Origin: Herbaspirillum sp. LeCh32-8
GTDB taxonomy: Bacteria > Pseudomonadota > Gammaproteobacteria > Burkholderiales > Burkholderiaceae_D
Direction of reading: 5' to 3'
DNA: 64,000 nt
NCBI RefSeq assembly: GCF_017814915.1
Contig: NZ_JAGIPZ010000008.1
Location: 62,001 to 126,000 of the forward strand
Positions 30,914 through 40,524 of this stretch are shown here, piece by piece. A program made the position numbers and the translations under genes. The first letter of the stretch is position 1, and the number at the start of each line of letters is the position of its first letter. A model generated the notes under the pieces. That model saw only the letters and a list, made by a program, of their open reading frames with translations. It made no database searches and was not told the origin of the DNA.

Positions 30914-30945
30914 GAAAAACGGGATGGCATGCCATCCCGTTTTTG
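30914..30945. terminator. Bidirectional Rho-independent terminator
   Basis: A perfect AACGGGATGGC / GCCATCCCGTT stem flanked by A-run on the left and T-run on the right. It can end both the plus-strand hydratase transcript and the minus-strand chemotaxis receptor transcript, which converge here. Confidence 0.9.
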
Positions 30946-30988
30946 CGTTCATGCGATTGCGCTGTCGCGTCGGCGCGTATCCAACAAC

Positions 30989-32647
30989 CTAGTCCTGCTG
31001 ATAGGCCAGCAACGCACCCTCGCTTCGCGCACGCTGCGACGCCAGCTGCAGGCGCTGCGGCGCGACATGGCCGACCATGGCGAGCGCTTCGCCCTCTTCC
31101 ACCTTGAACACCGACACCGCAGCCGACAACTCGCGCGCCTGTTGCATCAGCGCCTGGGCGGCGGCGGCGGCCTGCTCCACCAGCGCCGCGTTCTGCTGCG
31201 TCACCTGGTCCATCTGCACGATGGCGGTATTGATCTGGCCGATGCCCGAGCTCTGCTCTTCGGAGGCGGACGCGATGTCGCTCATGATGTCTGTGGTGCG
31301 GCCGGCCGAGGTCATGATTTCGGAAATGGTCTGGCCGGCGCCCTCGACCAGCTCGGTGCCGGCCTTGATGCGGTCCACCGAGTCGGTGATCAGCTCCTTG
31401 ATCTCGCGCGCGGCGGTCGCGCTGCGTTGCGCCAGCGCGCGCACCTCGGTGGCCACCACCGCGAAGCCGCGACCGTTCTCGCCGGCGCGCGCTGCTTCGA
31501 CGGCGGCGTTCAACGCCAGGATATTGGTCTGGAAGGAAATGCCCTCGATCACGGAGATGATCTCCGCCATGCGGTGCGAGCTGCCGGCGATCTCACGCAT
31601 GGTGCCGACCACGCGCGAGATTTCCTCGCCGCCACGGCGCGCCACTTCGGAGCCGCTGCGCGCCAGCTGGCTGGCCTTGGAGGCGTTGTCGGCGTTCTGC
31701 TGCACGGTGCTGGTGAGCTCTTCCATGCTGGAGGCAGTTTCCTCCAGCGAGGCGGCCTGCTCCTCGGTGCGTTGCGACAGGTCGGCGTTGCCTTGGGCGA
31801 TCTCGCCCGAAGCCACTGTGATGGACTCGCTGGTCGACTTGATCTGGCGCACCAGCGACGCCAGCTGATTGCGCATCTGCGCCAGCGAATACATCAGGCT
31901 GGAACCGTCCTTGTCCTTGAGCGCCACATCGGCGCGCAGATTGCCCGCGGCAATCTCGGCCGACAAGCGCATGGCGTCGCCGGGCTCGCCGCCCAGCTGG
32001 CGCGCCAGGCGGCGCGCGATGAACAGGGCGATGGCCAGTGACACCAGGGCCGCCAGCACGGTCACGCCAATTACCACCGAGCGCGTCTCCAGATAAGCCT
32101 GCTGGGCGGCATTGCTTTCCTTGTCGGCGCCGGCCCGATTGGCGTCGGCGATCTTCTGCAGGGCCGTCTCCATGGCGCTGCGCACCGGGAACAGCTTGAC
32201 CTTGATCACCTGCACGGCGGCCTCGCTGTTGCCCTGGTCGACCAACGCGACGATCTCGCGATCGAGTTCAAGATAGCTCGGGAACAGTCTTTGCAGCTCG
32301 TCGTAGAGCGCCTTCTCTTCAGGCGTGTCGACCAGCTCGCCGTACTCGGCCGAGGAGCGGCGATAGCGCGCGATGGAGCTGGTGATACGTTCCTTGGCGT
32401 CGTTCAGTTCGGCGGCATTGGCCGAAGTCACCGCGCGATACTCGGCCAGGTTGATGGAGCGCAGATCGAGCGTCATGGTCAGCGCGGCGCGCACGCTGGG
32501 CATCCAGTTGCTGCGGATTTCGGTCAGGTGCGAGTTGACCTGGTCCACCTTGTACAGCGACACGCCGCCCAGGCAGGCGGTCAGCGCGATCACTGCGGTA
32601 AATCCCAGCATCAGCTGGGTCACGACCTTCATGTTCTTCAAACTCAC
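30989..32647 (-). CDS. Methyl-accepting chemotaxis protein (Tar-like topology)
   Basis: A 552-residue inner-membrane receptor. A first membrane helix lies at about 10-30. A periplasmic four-helix-bundle sensor spans about 31-188, a second helix 189-212, a HAMP domain follows, and then a long signalling coiled coil. The hairpin tip [20 protein letters not shown] is the highly conserved CheA/CheW contact site. Methylation regions flank it ([19 protein letters not shown]). The C-terminus ends AYQQD with no CheR-binding pentapeptide. Ligand unknown. Confidence 0.93.
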   Translation of the reverse strand: MSLKNMKVVTQLMLGFTAVIALTACLGGVSLYKVDQVNSHLTEIRSNWMPSVRAALTMTLDLRSINLAEYRAVTSANAAELNDAKERITSSIARYRRSSAEYGELVDTPEEKALYDELQRLFPSYLELDREIVALVDQGNSEAAVQVIKVKLFPVRSAMETALQKIADANRAGADKESNAAQQAYLETRSVVIGVTVLAALVSLAIALFIARRLARQLGGEPGDAMRLSAEIAAGNLRADVALKDKDGSSLMYSLAQMRNQLASLVRQIKSTSESITVASGEIAQGNADLSQRTEEQAASLEETASSMEELTSTVQQNADNASKASQLARSGSEVARRGGEEISRVVGTMREIAGSSHRMAEIISVIEGISFQTNILALNAAVEAARAGENGRGFAVVATEVRALAQRSATAAREIKELITDSVDRIKAGTELVEGAGQTISEIMTSAGRTTDIMSDIASASEEQSSGIGQINTAIVQMDQVTQQNAALVEQAAAAAQALMQQARELSAAVSVFKVEEGEALAMVGHVAPQRLQLASQRARSEGALLAYQQD

Positions 32648-33188
32648 GGGTACCCCTCATGATTCGGCGCCCTCACGCCGTTGCTTGTGTTCAGCCGTCC
32701 GCGTTCTTCGCCCGGATCGTGCCGCCCCTTCGGCAGGTCGCTCTCCACCTGGCAGTGGCCGTCCTTCCCGGTCGCAATGCTGGTATGACAACGCAAAAAG
32801 CCAGGCCGGACTATATGCCATCGCGTAATTCTTGATTAGTGGCGATTTGTTAATGTCTTTCTTTAGTGGCACTGAAATATTTATCTTTCATCAATTCTTC
32901 TTCACTTGCCAATTCCTGCCCAACAGGCCTGCGGATCACGCCGAGAGGGCTTCCAGAGAGACAATCTACTCGCATTCTTACGGGTCAGCCATTCCATGGC
33001 ATTGCCATCCTTACCCGCATGAAAACTGGATCCAATCCATTTGCTGAAGACAAGAAGGAACGTCGTCGATATAATGTTCGCATTCAGCAGGGAGCATCGC
33101 CGTCCCGAATCATGGGACGATCAACAAGAAAAATAACGGGAGACGCCGGGCCCCGCTTACCGACGTTCTATCTCCAACGAGTTGACAC
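32648..33188. other. Gene-free AT-richer stretch between receptor and LysR genes
   Basis: 541 bp. The part at about 32790-33110 is clearly less GC-rich than the surroundings, with several AT-rich blocks near 32850-32905. It probably contains the divergent promoters. No supported coding frame, RNA or repeat was found. Short open frames here have unlike codon use. Confidence 0.4.
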
Positions 33189-34103
33189 ATGGACTACTTG
33201 CCACGCATGGCGATCTTTGCCCGGGTCGTGGAACTGGGTGCATTTTCACGCGCCGCCACGGAACTGGGTCTGACGGCTTCGGCGGTGAGCCAGCACATCC
33301 GCGCGCTGGAAGAATCGCTGGGATCCCTGCTGCTGCACCGCTCGACCCGCAAGCTGAGCCTGACCGAGGCCGGCCGCCTGTACTACCACGAGTGCGTCAA
33401 GGTGGTGCGCGCCGCACGCGAAGGCCGGCAGAAAGTGGCGCAGCTGCGCGATGAACCGGTGGGCGAACTACGGGTGGCGGTATCGAGCTTCATGTCTTGC
33501 CAATACCTGATTCCGGCGCTGCAGGATTTCATCAGCAAGCATCCCCGCATCAAGCTGAGTTTCGACGTCAGCGACCATGACATCGACCTGATCGAACACC
33601 GCATCGATCTCGCCCTGCGCATCGGCCACTCGCCCGAGCCGCACACCGGCAGCGTCCAGATCGCGCATTTCCAGGACGTGCTGTGCGCCGCGCCGGCCTA
33701 TCTCGATGCGCATGCGCCCATCTTCTCGCCGGCCGACCTGCCCGACCATGAATTCCTGCAGTTCACGCCGCAAGGCGACGCGCCCGTCCTCGAACTGGTC
33801 GACCGCGCCGGGCGCAGCACACGCGTACGCGTAAGCAGCCGCATCAGCGCCAACCATGCGCAATCGCTGCAGCTGCTGGCGGTACAGGGACATGGCGTGG
33901 CACGCCTGCTGCGCACCAATATCCAGAAGGACCTCGATGCCGGCCGGCTGCGGCTGGTGTTGCCGCAATGGCGTATGGCCGGACTGGGCGCCTATCTGGT
34001 GGTGCCGCGGCGGGAACAGCGCTCACTCAAGGTGCAGCGCTGCATCGAGCACATCCGCGCCTATTTCGAGCGCCAGCCGGAGTTCGGCGCGCTGCGCACC
34101 TGA
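33189..34103 (+). CDS. LysR-family transcriptional regulator
   Basis: A 304-residue LysR-type regulator. The N-terminal winged helix (residues 1-60) carries FSRAATELGLTASAVSQHIRALEESLG and LLHRSTRKLSLTEAG. The rest is a periplasmic-binding-like effector domain similar to the AaeR/DsdC-like group with FDVSDHDIDLIEHRIDLALRIG. No divergent metabolic operon sits beside it, as the neighbour is a chemotaxis receptor 540 bp away, so the target is not clear from context. Confidence 0.92.
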   Translation: MDYLPRMAIFARVVELGAFSRAATELGLTASAVSQHIRALEESLGSLLLHRSTRKLSLTEAGRLYYHECVKVVRAAREGRQKVAQLRDEPVGELRVAVSSFMSCQYLIPALQDFISKHPRIKLSFDVSDHDIDLIEHRIDLALRIGHSPEPHTGSVQIAHFQDVLCAAPAYLDAHAPIFSPADLPDHEFLQFTPQGDAPVLELVDRAGRSTRVRVSSRISANHAQSLQLLAVQGHGVARLLRTNIQKDLDAGRLRLVLPQWRMAGLGAYLVVPRREQRSLKVQRCIEHIRAYFERQPEFGALRT

Positions 34104-34241
34104 ATCAGGAAAAAGGAAAAAAACGCGGGAGGGGTAAAGCGCGGGAGTGGGATCAGACCCGGATCAAACCGGGATCAGGCCCGCCCGGTCATCGCGCGCG
34201 GCGTACCGGGCCTGGCCTGTGAGATGCGTGCGGCGGCGGAT

Positions 34242-34721
34242 TCAGGACGGCTTGATTTCCTCGTAGCGCCGCTCCAGCTCCTTGCGCAGCGACTTGCGGA
34301 TCACGGCCGCCTCGAAGCGGCGCTTTTCCTCTTGCGAGAACGGCCGCAGCGGCGGCACCGCGATCGGCTTGCGTTCGTCGTCCACCGCCACCATCGTGAA
34401 GAAGCAGCTGTTGACGTGGCGCGTGACCTGGGTGCGGATGTTCTCAGCCACCACCTTCACGCCGATCTCCATCGAGGAGGTGCCGGTATGGTTGACGCTG
34501 GCCAGGAAGGTCACCAGTTCGCCCACATGGATGGGCTGGCGGAACATCACCTGGTCGACCGACAAGGTCACCACGTACTGACCGGCATAGCGGCTGCCGC
34601 AGGCATAGGCGACCTGATCCAGCAGCTTGAGGATGGTGCCCCCGTGCACGTTGCCGGAAAAATTGGCCATGTCCGGCGTCATCAAGACCGTCATGGTGAG
34701 TTGGTGAGATGGCAGGTCCAT
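34242..34721 (-). CDS. Acyl-CoA thioesterase, hotdog fold (YciA-like)
   Basis: A 159-residue single-hotdog thioesterase. The motif MANFSGNVHGGTILKLLDQ contains the conserved Asn-x-His-Gly-Gly and Asp of the YciA/BFIT group. VTLSVDQVMFRQPIHVGELVTF follows. It hydrolyses acyl-CoA, with a probably broad chain range. The start at 34721 is selected for the normal N-terminus MDLPSHQLTMTVLMTPDM. The C-terminal tail is charged and helical (EEKRRFEAAVIRKSLRKELERR). Monocistronic. Confidence 0.9.
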   Translation of the reverse strand: MDLPSHQLTMTVLMTPDMANFSGNVHGGTILKLLDQVAYACGSRYAGQYVVTLSVDQVMFRQPIHVGELVTFLASVNHTGTSSMEIGVKVVAENIRTQVTRHVNSCFFTMVAVDDERKPIAVPPLRPFSQEEKRRFEAAVIRKSLRKELERRYEEIKPS

Positions 34722-34921
34722 GGCGCTTGGCTCTCTCTGTAGTGCGGTAAATCGTGGATGGTGCGGACGACGTCCGGATCGGCGACGGCCGGCGCGCGCC
34801 CCCATGCGCGCATCCGGCCGCCGTGCGGACTCGCTTTATGCAGCGGGCCGCGGCGCCATTATCGATGAAATGCAGGCGGAAATGGTGAAAAACTCGCCTT
34901 CGCCTTCGCCCTCGCCGGCGC

Positions 34922-35854
34922 TTACGCGCGCACCACCGGCTCGGCGGCGGCGAAGTGCTCCTCGCAATTGCGCAGGAACTGGCGCACCGACGCGTCGATG
35001 GATTCCGGCGACCAGCCCGCCACGTGCGGCGTGAGCACCACGTTGGACAGGCCGATCAGCTCCTGCGGCGGCTTGGGTTCGCTCTCGTACACGTCCAGAC
35101 CGGCGCCGCCCAGGCGGCCCTCGGCCAGGGCGCGACCCAGCGCGGCGGTATCGACGATGCTGCCGCGCCCGATGTTGACGAGATATCCCTTGGGGCCCAG
35201 CTCGTTGATCACGCGCTCGGAAATCAGGTGTTTGGTCTCTGCCCCGCCCGGCGCGGCCACGATCAGGAAATCCGACCAGGCCGCCATCTGAGCCACGTCC
35301 GGGAAGTAGTGATAGTCGACGTCATCGCGCTTCTTGCGGTTGCAATAGGCGATCTCGATGTCAAAGCCGGCGGCGCGGCGCGCGATCTTCTTGCCGATGC
35401 CGCCCAGGCCGACGATGCCCAGGCGCTTGCCGGCCAGCTGCGGCTGCAGCGGCAGGTTCTCGCGCCAGCCGCCGTCGCGGGTGATCTTGTCGAGCGCGGC
35501 GATGTGGCGCACGGTGGCCAGCAGCAGTCCCATCGCATGGTCGGCCACGCAATCCTCGTTGGTGCCGGCGCCGGTGGCGATCTCGATGCCGGCGGCCTCG
35601 GCATGGGCCCGGTCCACGTTCTCGTAGCCGGCCCCCAGCGCGCACACCAGCTGCAGGTGCGACAAGGCGCGCATTTCGTCGGCGGTGAGCCCGGTGGCGC
35701 CGTTGGTCAGCACCACCGCGACCTTTTTGGCTGGGCCGGCAATCATCTCGGCGCGACGCTGGCGATCCGGCGCGTACAGGATGTCGTAATGGGCGCCAAT
35801 GATGGCTTGGCTGGTCTCGGAGAGGTGGATGAGGACGAGCAGTGGCGGTTTCAT
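34922..35854 (-). CDS. D-isomer-specific 2-hydroxyacid dehydrogenase
   Basis: A 310-residue NAD(P)-dependent dehydrogenase similar to glyoxylate/hydroxypyruvate reductases. The Rossmann motif GLGGIGKKIARRAAGF lies near 150-165. NIGRGSIVD, VYESEPKPP and TPHVAGWS supply the catalytic Arg/Glu/His set. It likely reduces glyoxylate, hydroxypyruvate or a similar 2-keto acid. The residue after the second strand (NRKKRDD) carries Arg/Lys, which favours NADPH. No neighbouring pathway gene helps fix the substrate. Confidence 0.9.
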   Translation of the reverse strand: MKPPLLVLIHLSETSQAIIGAHYDILYAPDRQRRAEMIAGPAKKVAVVLTNGATGLTADEMRALSHLQLVCALGAGYENVDRAHAEAAGIEIATGAGTNEDCVADHAMGLLLATVRHIAALDKITRDGGWRENLPLQPQLAGKRLGIVGLGGIGKKIARRAAGFDIEIAYCNRKKRDDVDYHYFPDVAQMAAWSDFLIVAAPGGAETKHLISERVINELGPKGYLVNIGRGSIVDTAALGRALAEGRLGGAGLDVYESEPKPPQELIGLSNVVLTPHVAGWSPESIDASVRQFLRNCEEHFAAAEPVVRA

Positions 35855-35908
35855 GTTGTCGTGGCAATCAAGGGGAAATTGTCTTGCACGACATTCTAGT
35901 GCGAAAAC

Positions 35909-36907
35909 CTACTGGTAGATGATACTCACCGTCGCTCTGGACGACACTCTACCCGCCTTGAGCGCACCGGTACGCACATATTCGGCATACAGGTTCAAGC
36001 TTGCTCTCTTGTCGCTGACCGCAACGACTGCCTCGTTGTCCGGGGACTCCGGGGTAATGATCGCATCGGGAGAGCTCATGCCCATCCGGATCGCCAGGCC
36101 GCCGGCGTCGCCGGTATTGGCGAAATAACGCTTGTCTTCCGCTGCGGTATTGCCCTCGAAGATGAAGCGCGCGGATCGCACGGCTGTGCTGCAGTTCGAT
36201 ACATTGAGGCTGAATGACGTCCTGGCCGCCGTGGCGCCCACGCTGGGCAGATCGCGCACGTTGATGGATTTCAACACGATGTTCTGGTTGGCGTCGCCCA
36301 GGTTCAGCGCGCAGGTGCCGCCTTCGGTAAATATCACATCCGAAAAGAGAAATTGCTTAAAGTTTTGAGACTGCGGTTGAGCACCAGCGCCATCAATCCC
36401 GAACACGGTGGAAGTCGCTCTGGCACGCCCACTGGAGGGTGACGGACCTTGTTTCACCAATACAAGCGTGTAGGTGAGAGAGAAGTCCAGCGTCTGACCA
36501 GGGCTGATGTGATAGCCGGTCGGGATCTTCTTGAGTTCGGTCGGACTGGTTACCAACGCCATCTGGCCTTTATAGATCACACCGACGACCGCGCCTGGAA
36601 CAGCTTGCTGGCGATAGGGATTGATAAAGAATGAAATCTCCTCATTTATCCCGGCATTTTTGCATCTCATCGGAATGGTGATAGTCGCCGATCGCCATAG
36701 GATGGTTCCGTCAGGCGAGGCCCTGGGAACCGCTATCCCCCTGTAGTCGTTTTGACCAGGAGTCCGTACACCCATATTTGAGCCATATCCATCGTTCGTC
36801 CCACCGTTGTAAGTCGGGTCGTTGCAAACCACGGCATGCACTGCTGACGACGCCAGCAATAACAACATGACCACCAAGGCCCGGGCACTGTGCAGATAAT
36901 TTCGCAT
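35909..36907 (-). CDS. Chaperone-usher type fimbrial subunit/adhesin, orphan
   Basis: A 332-residue exported protein. A signal peptide ends near residue 25 (LLLLASSAVHA). The N-terminal half has two Cys (VCNDP, MRCKN) and could be a receptor-binding domain. The C-terminal half (about 195-332) is a pilin domain with two Cys (GGTCALNLG, VSNCSTA) and the penultimate Tyr (IIYQ) typical of subunits recognised by a periplasmic chaperone. It resembles two-domain tip adhesins. No chaperone, usher or other pilin gene is beside it. Confidence 0.8.
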   Translation of the reverse strand: MRNYLHSARALVVMLLLLASSAVHAVVCNDPTYNGGTNDGYGSNMGVRTPGQNDYRGIAVPRASPDGTILWRSATITIPMRCKNAGINEEISFFINPYRQQAVPGAVVGVIYKGQMALVTSPTELKKIPTGYHISPGQTLDFSLTYTLVLVKQGPSPSSGRARATSTVFGIDGAGAQPQSQNFKQFLFSDVIFTEGGTCALNLGDANQNIVLKSINVRDLPSVGATAARTSFSLNVSNCSTAVRSARFIFEGNTAAEDKRYFANTGDAGGLAIRMGMSSPDAIITPESPDNEAVVAVSDKRASLNLYAEYVRTGALKAGRVSSRATVSIIYQ

Positions 36908-37096
36908 GAGATCGTTCTCCGGCCCGCCTCACGACTCTATGAGAGAGCAAGCCTGTCGTTTATCAAAACGCCGATCATGCCGAAATCCCCGGGCGGCTCC
37001 TATGGGAAAAATCTCAAAAAATATCTGACCGTGCCCATTTCACCCGCCCGGGGGATGAAGTGAGCGCCAAGCAAGCTGCAATGCAATCTGATGGCG

Positions 37097-37348
37097 CTAG
37101 TGCCGCGTCGCCTTGCGCCCATCGCACTCCAGCATTTCATGCGCCACCTGCAAGGCGCCCTGCTCGGCTGATTTCTCGTCGGCGAAGGTCTTGTCGGCCA
37201 GCACGCGCTGCGAGGGGAACACCGGGTTGCGGTGCATGGGGTTGGTCGAATGGCCGAAGATGGCGACGTTGGCCACCCACTCCTCGCCGCCGATCACGCG
37301 CACGCCGGAGTACTCGATTTCATAGTCGCCCATTTGTTCGGTTGGCAT
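37097..37348 (-). CDS. Small hypothetical protein
   Basis: An 83-residue soluble protein (MPTEQMGDYEIEYSGVRVIGGEEWVANVAIFG...) with AAGGAGGAG before its ATG. It contains a plausible alternating beta pattern followed by a helix (ADEKSAEQGALQVAHEMLE), like small stress-related domains, but I do not recognise a family. The neighbouring upstream gene on the same strand is similarly small (36 bp apart), so both are probably co-transcribed. Confidence 0.6.
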   Translation of the reverse strand: MPTEQMGDYEIEYSGVRVIGGEEWVANVAIFGHSTNPMHRNPVFPSQRVLADKTFADEKSAEQGALQVAHEMLECDGRKATRH

Positions 37349-37384
37349 GGTGTCTCCTCCTTGGGTTGTGGTCGCAGGGGTCGC

Positions 37385-37633
37385 TCAGGATGCGCCGTCG
37401 CCGGCGCGTTCGTTCAGGTGGGTGATGGCGTATCCCTTCTCGCCGATCTGCTTGTAGGCGTCTTCCGCCTGCAGCGTGAAATGTCGCTTGCCGTCGCGCT
37501 CGAAATTCACATCCTGCTCGTGCATCTGCCAGTCGGTGTTGGTCACCTCTTCCGGCAGGGGCTTTTCATGGGGGATGACAAGATAGGAAAACAGTCCGTC
37601 GCTATCCGGGCGCTTGTACACATCGACTTTCAT
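37385..37633 (-). CDS. Small hypothetical protein (possibly a DUF6139-type family)
   Basis: An 82-residue soluble protein starting MKVDVYKRPDSDGLFSYLVIP, with TGGAGG before the ATG at 37633. Eleven extra in-frame codons upstream lack a site. It is acidic and has a beta-rich look with FERDGKRHFTLQAEDAYKQIGEKGYAI. It resembles short conserved proteins of Oxalobacteraceae, but the family name is from memory and uncertain. Probably in one transcript with the next small gene. Confidence 0.6.
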   Translation of the reverse strand: MKVDVYKRPDSDGLFSYLVIPHEKPLPEEVTNTDWQMHEQDVNFERDGKRHFTLQAEDAYKQIGEKGYAITHLNERAGDGAS

Positions 37634-37894
37634 CTTCGGCCTCCAGGTCAGATTGAACAATGGCATTGCAGGAGCGCAGGCTTGGCTTGCCGATTCACTG
37701 CGTCCTCATTTTTCCGACTGGCATGCCGGGCATTGGTTCAAGCAAGAATTGCTGCGACGCAAGCCCGCGCCGGACGCGGGCCGCCATCTTCAACATAGCA
37801 CTTGCCGGCGGGCGATTCCAGACGATCTGGCCGATCCCGCGTGCGATCGGCCGGCGTGTGCGCCTGCAAAAAAAGGAAGGGAAAGGATGAGCTT

Positions 37895-38839
37895 TCAGTC
37901 GGCCTGGCGGCGCAGCCAGGCCAGCGCGCCGTCCAGGCTGCGGAAGTCGGCCAGCGAGCGGCAAGCGATCTGCGGGTGGCGTTCGCGCAGCATGCGCGTC
38001 AAGGCCGAGCCGGGGCCCAGCTCAAGCGCGACCGTGACGCCGCGCTCGGCGCAGGCATCCATGCAGGCGGCCCACTGGATGGTCTCGGTCAGCTGGCGCA
38101 CCAGCAATTGGCGCGCCTGCGCCGCATCGGCCACCGCCTGCCCGCTCACCCCGGCCAGCAAGGTCGCGCTGGGCGCAGCGCCGGCCACCTGAGCCAAGGC
38201 CGCGCTGAACGGCGCGACGGCTGCCTGCATCAGCGGCGTGTGCGAGGCCAGACCGACCGGCAACTCGCCGGTGCGCGCGCCCTGCGCCTGCAGCTCGACA
38301 GCGGCCGCCTGCAAGGCGGCATTGGGGCCGCCGGCGATCAGGCTGTCTTCCCCGGTGTCGATGGCCACGCCGGCGCCGTGGCGCTGCAGGCAGGCACGGG
38401 CCAGCCCGACGGCGACGCCGCCGACCGACATCAGGCCCTGCGCCGGCAGCGCGGCGGCCGCCTCATCCATGCAGCGCGCGCGCTGCGCGGCCAGCGCGAT
38501 CGTCTGTTCAGCATCGAGCACGCCGGCCACTGCGCAGGCCGACAACTCGCCCACACTGTAGCCGGCCACGACGGTCGGGCTGCCGGCAATTTCAGCAAGC
38601 GGTGCGGAGATCGCATGCCAGGCGGCCAGTTGCGCGGCGACGATCAAAGGCTGGGCATTGCGGTTGGCGAACAGGCGCGCGGGATCGGACAACACGACGT
38701 CCAGCGGCGCATCCAGCAACGCCGGCCATTGGCAGCGCTCAAGGAAGGCGCCGCCGCGGGCATCGGCGCGCGCAAGGTCGAACATGGCGGCCTGCTGGCC
38801 GCATTGGCCGGGGCAGAGAATGGCCAGGCGCATGTTCAT
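37895..38839 (-). CDS. mdcH: Malonate decarboxylase epsilon subunit (malonyl transferase)
   Basis: A 314-residue acyltransferase of the FabD fold that loads malonyl groups onto the decarboxylase carrier protein. LCPGQCGQQAAMF is the FabD-like N-terminus, and GYSVGELSACAVAG holds the catalytic Ser in GxSxG. ASHTPLMQAA supplies the catalytic His, and LELGPGSALTRML is the C-terminal motif. It is the last gene of the mdc operon and overlaps mdcB by 4 bases (ATGA). No strong terminator was found after it. Confidence 0.93.
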   Translation of the reverse strand: MNMRLAILCPGQCGQQAAMFDLARADARGGAFLERCQWPALLDAPLDVVLSDPARLFANRNAQPLIVAAQLAAWHAISAPLAEIAGSPTVVAGYSVGELSACAVAGVLDAEQTIALAAQRARCMDEAAAALPAQGLMSVGGVAVGLARACLQRHGAGVAIDTGEDSLIAGGPNAALQAAAVELQAQGARTGELPVGLASHTPLMQAAVAPFSAALAQVAGAAPSATLLAGVSGQAVADAAQARQLLVRQLTETIQWAACMDACAERGVTVALELGPGSALTRMLRERHPQIACRSLADFRSLDGALAWLRRQAD

Positions 38840-39807
38840 GCCCGGCGTCGCTGCGGCAGCGCGACGGCGTCACCCAGCGCGCATGCCTGGTGCACCAGAC
38901 ATGCCGCCGCCAACAGATCGGCCGCGCCGCCCGGCGACAAGCGGTGGCGGCTGAACAGGTGATGGCAATCGACAGCGCGCGCCTGCCAGTGCGCCTGTGC
39001 GGTGCCGCCGGCGGCGAGAAAGGCGGCGCTGCTGCCGCGCACGATGGCGGCCCCGTCGGCGCCGCCGCGGTGGTAGACATTGGTGTCGCTGATGTGGCTC
39101 ATCAGTGCGAACAAGGCGTCGATCTTTGCCTCGCGCCAGCCGCGGCCGGCCGCCAGCGTGGCCTGCAGGCGCGGCAGCGCGACCTCGAACACCGACGGAA
39201 AGCCCAGAGCGCCCTCTTCGCGCGCACCGCCCACGGCGTGCACTGCGGCCACGCGCTGGCCGTGGCTGACGGCCTCGGGCGAGATCTCGGCGCGCGTATG
39301 GCGCGCCAGGGCGTCGCCCCACTGAATCAACAGGGCTGCACGTATGGTCGGCTCGGTCAGCGTCATCTTGCGGCTGCGGCAATACGCGATGGCCGCGCAC
39401 AGCATGCCCAGCGCGAAGATCGCGCCGCGATGGGTATTGATGCCGTTGGTGGCGCGCAGCATGCGCGCCTCGGCCGTGATGGCCAGGCGCTGCAGATGAC
39501 GGAAGGCTTGCCCCTGCGCGCCGGCCTCGGCGATCTCGACAAAGTAGCGCCGCAGGGAAAACAGGCTGCGCATGAAGGTGCCGGCATCCATGTCAGTGTG
39601 GCTGCCGTTGTCCACCGGTGAGACCAGTCCCGGCTTGGGATAGAGCACCAGCTCCTGATGCAGGCTGCGCAGCGCCAGGCGCGCCAGCGTGCGGCAAAAG
39701 AGCTGGTTATCGCGCGCGTCGCGGCGCTTTTGCGTGTAATGCGGGGCCGGGATCAGCGCCGCGCGCGGCGTGCCCGTATCGCGATCGATGTGGTTCAGGC
39801 TGCGCAT
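38836..39807 (-). CDS. mdcB: Triphosphoribosyl-dephospho-CoA synthase
   Basis: A 323-residue CitG/MdcB family enzyme that makes the precursor of the 2'-(5''-triphosphoribosyl)-3'-dephospho-CoA prosthetic group from ATP and dephospho-CoA. LYPKPGLVSPVDNGSHTDMD, NTHRGAIFALGML and GGAADLLAA are family signatures. The N-terminus has about 35 extra polar residues. It overlaps mdcG by 13 bases and mdcH by 4, indicating coupled translation. It works with MdcG to mature the carrier protein MdcC. Confidence 0.94.
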   Translation of the reverse strand: MRSLNHIDRDTGTPRAALIPAPHYTQKRRDARDNQLFCRTLARLALRSLHQELVLYPKPGLVSPVDNGSHTDMDAGTFMRSLFSLRRYFVEIAEAGAQGQAFRHLQRLAITAEARMLRATNGINTHRGAIFALGMLCAAIAYCRSRKMTLTEPTIRAALLIQWGDALARHTRAEISPEAVSHGQRVAAVHAVGGAREEGALGFPSVFEVALPRLQATLAAGRGWREAKIDALFALMSHISDTNVYHRGGADGAAIVRGSSAAFLAAGGTAQAHWQARAVDCHHLFSRHRLSPGGAADLLAAACLVHQACALGDAVALPQRRRA

Positions 39808-40502
39808 CGTCCCTCGCCCTCAGCAGGCAGGCTCGCGGCCAGCGCGCCTACGCGTTCCAGCAGCACCGCAGCAGGCCCCTTTACCAGCACGCGGCCGTCG
39901 GCGTTGCCGCCCAGCACGGCCACCTGGCGCCACTCTTTCCACGACACTGCCGCGCCGCCGGGAAACACGATCTCGCCGTCCAGCGGCAAGAACATCGCAT
40001 GGTAGGCCAGCAGGCGTACGCCCTGCTCCAGCTGCGCGCGGTCGGTGGGCTGGAACAGCAGGTCGATGTCGGAGGTGCTGCGCAGATAGGTTTGCCCGGT
40101 CACCGCCTGCCAGGCCAGCGAGCCGAACACCGCCAGCGTGATGCCGGCGCGCGCCATTTGCTCCTGCAGGTCGGCCATGGCGCTCGGCCAGCCCGGCGGC
40201 AGTTGCGGCAAACGGGTCGCAACGATGTCGCGCAGCGGGAATGGCGCGCGCGCGGCCGCGACCTCGGCGGCCTTCACCCGCACGGCGATGCGCGGCTTGT
40301 TGCCCTGCGCATCCGGCGGCAAGGCGATGCCGGCGCAGATCTCGTCAGCGGCGGCATCCGAGTCGGCGCGGCGCACCACCAGCGGCCAGCGACTGTCCTG
40401 CCAGTGCGCCATCGTCTCGCGCTGGCGCGCGTCGACTGCTTGCGCCAGCTGGCGTTGCCAGCCGGCCTCGGTCAGCCAGATCAGGTGGTGGCGTTCATGC
40501 AT
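39795..40502 (-). CDS. mdcG: Malonate decarboxylase holo-ACP synthase (phosphoribosyl-dephospho-CoA transferase)
   Basis: A 235-residue nucleotidyltransferase-fold enzyme that attaches the triphosphoribosyl-dephospho-CoA group to a Ser of MdcC. The motif FGSLAWQAVTG followed by TSDIDLLF carries the two metal-binding Asp of the family. RHHLIWL at the start is also typical. It lies 22 bp after mdcE. The 13-base overlap with the following mdcB ties the two cofactor-maturation genes together. Confidence 0.92.
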   Translation of the reverse strand: MHERHHLIWLTEAGWQRQLAQAVDARQRETMAHWQDSRWPLVVRRADSDAAADEICAGIALPPDAQGNKPRIAVRVKAAEVAAARAPFPLRDIVATRLPQLPPGWPSAMADLQEQMARAGITLAVFGSLAWQAVTGQTYLRSTSDIDLLFQPTDRAQLEQGVRLLAYHAMFLPLDGEIVFPGGAAVSWKEWRQVAVLGGNADGRVLVKGPAAVLLERVGALAASLPAEGEGRCAA

Positions 40503-40524
40503 GCGCAGCTCTGGTTGGGCGAAG

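Noticed and set aside
37764-37784. GC hairpin after mdcH as operon terminator
   Set aside because: The stem (GCCCGCG/CGCGGGC) has no T-run in the minus direction and lies over 100 bp past the stop.
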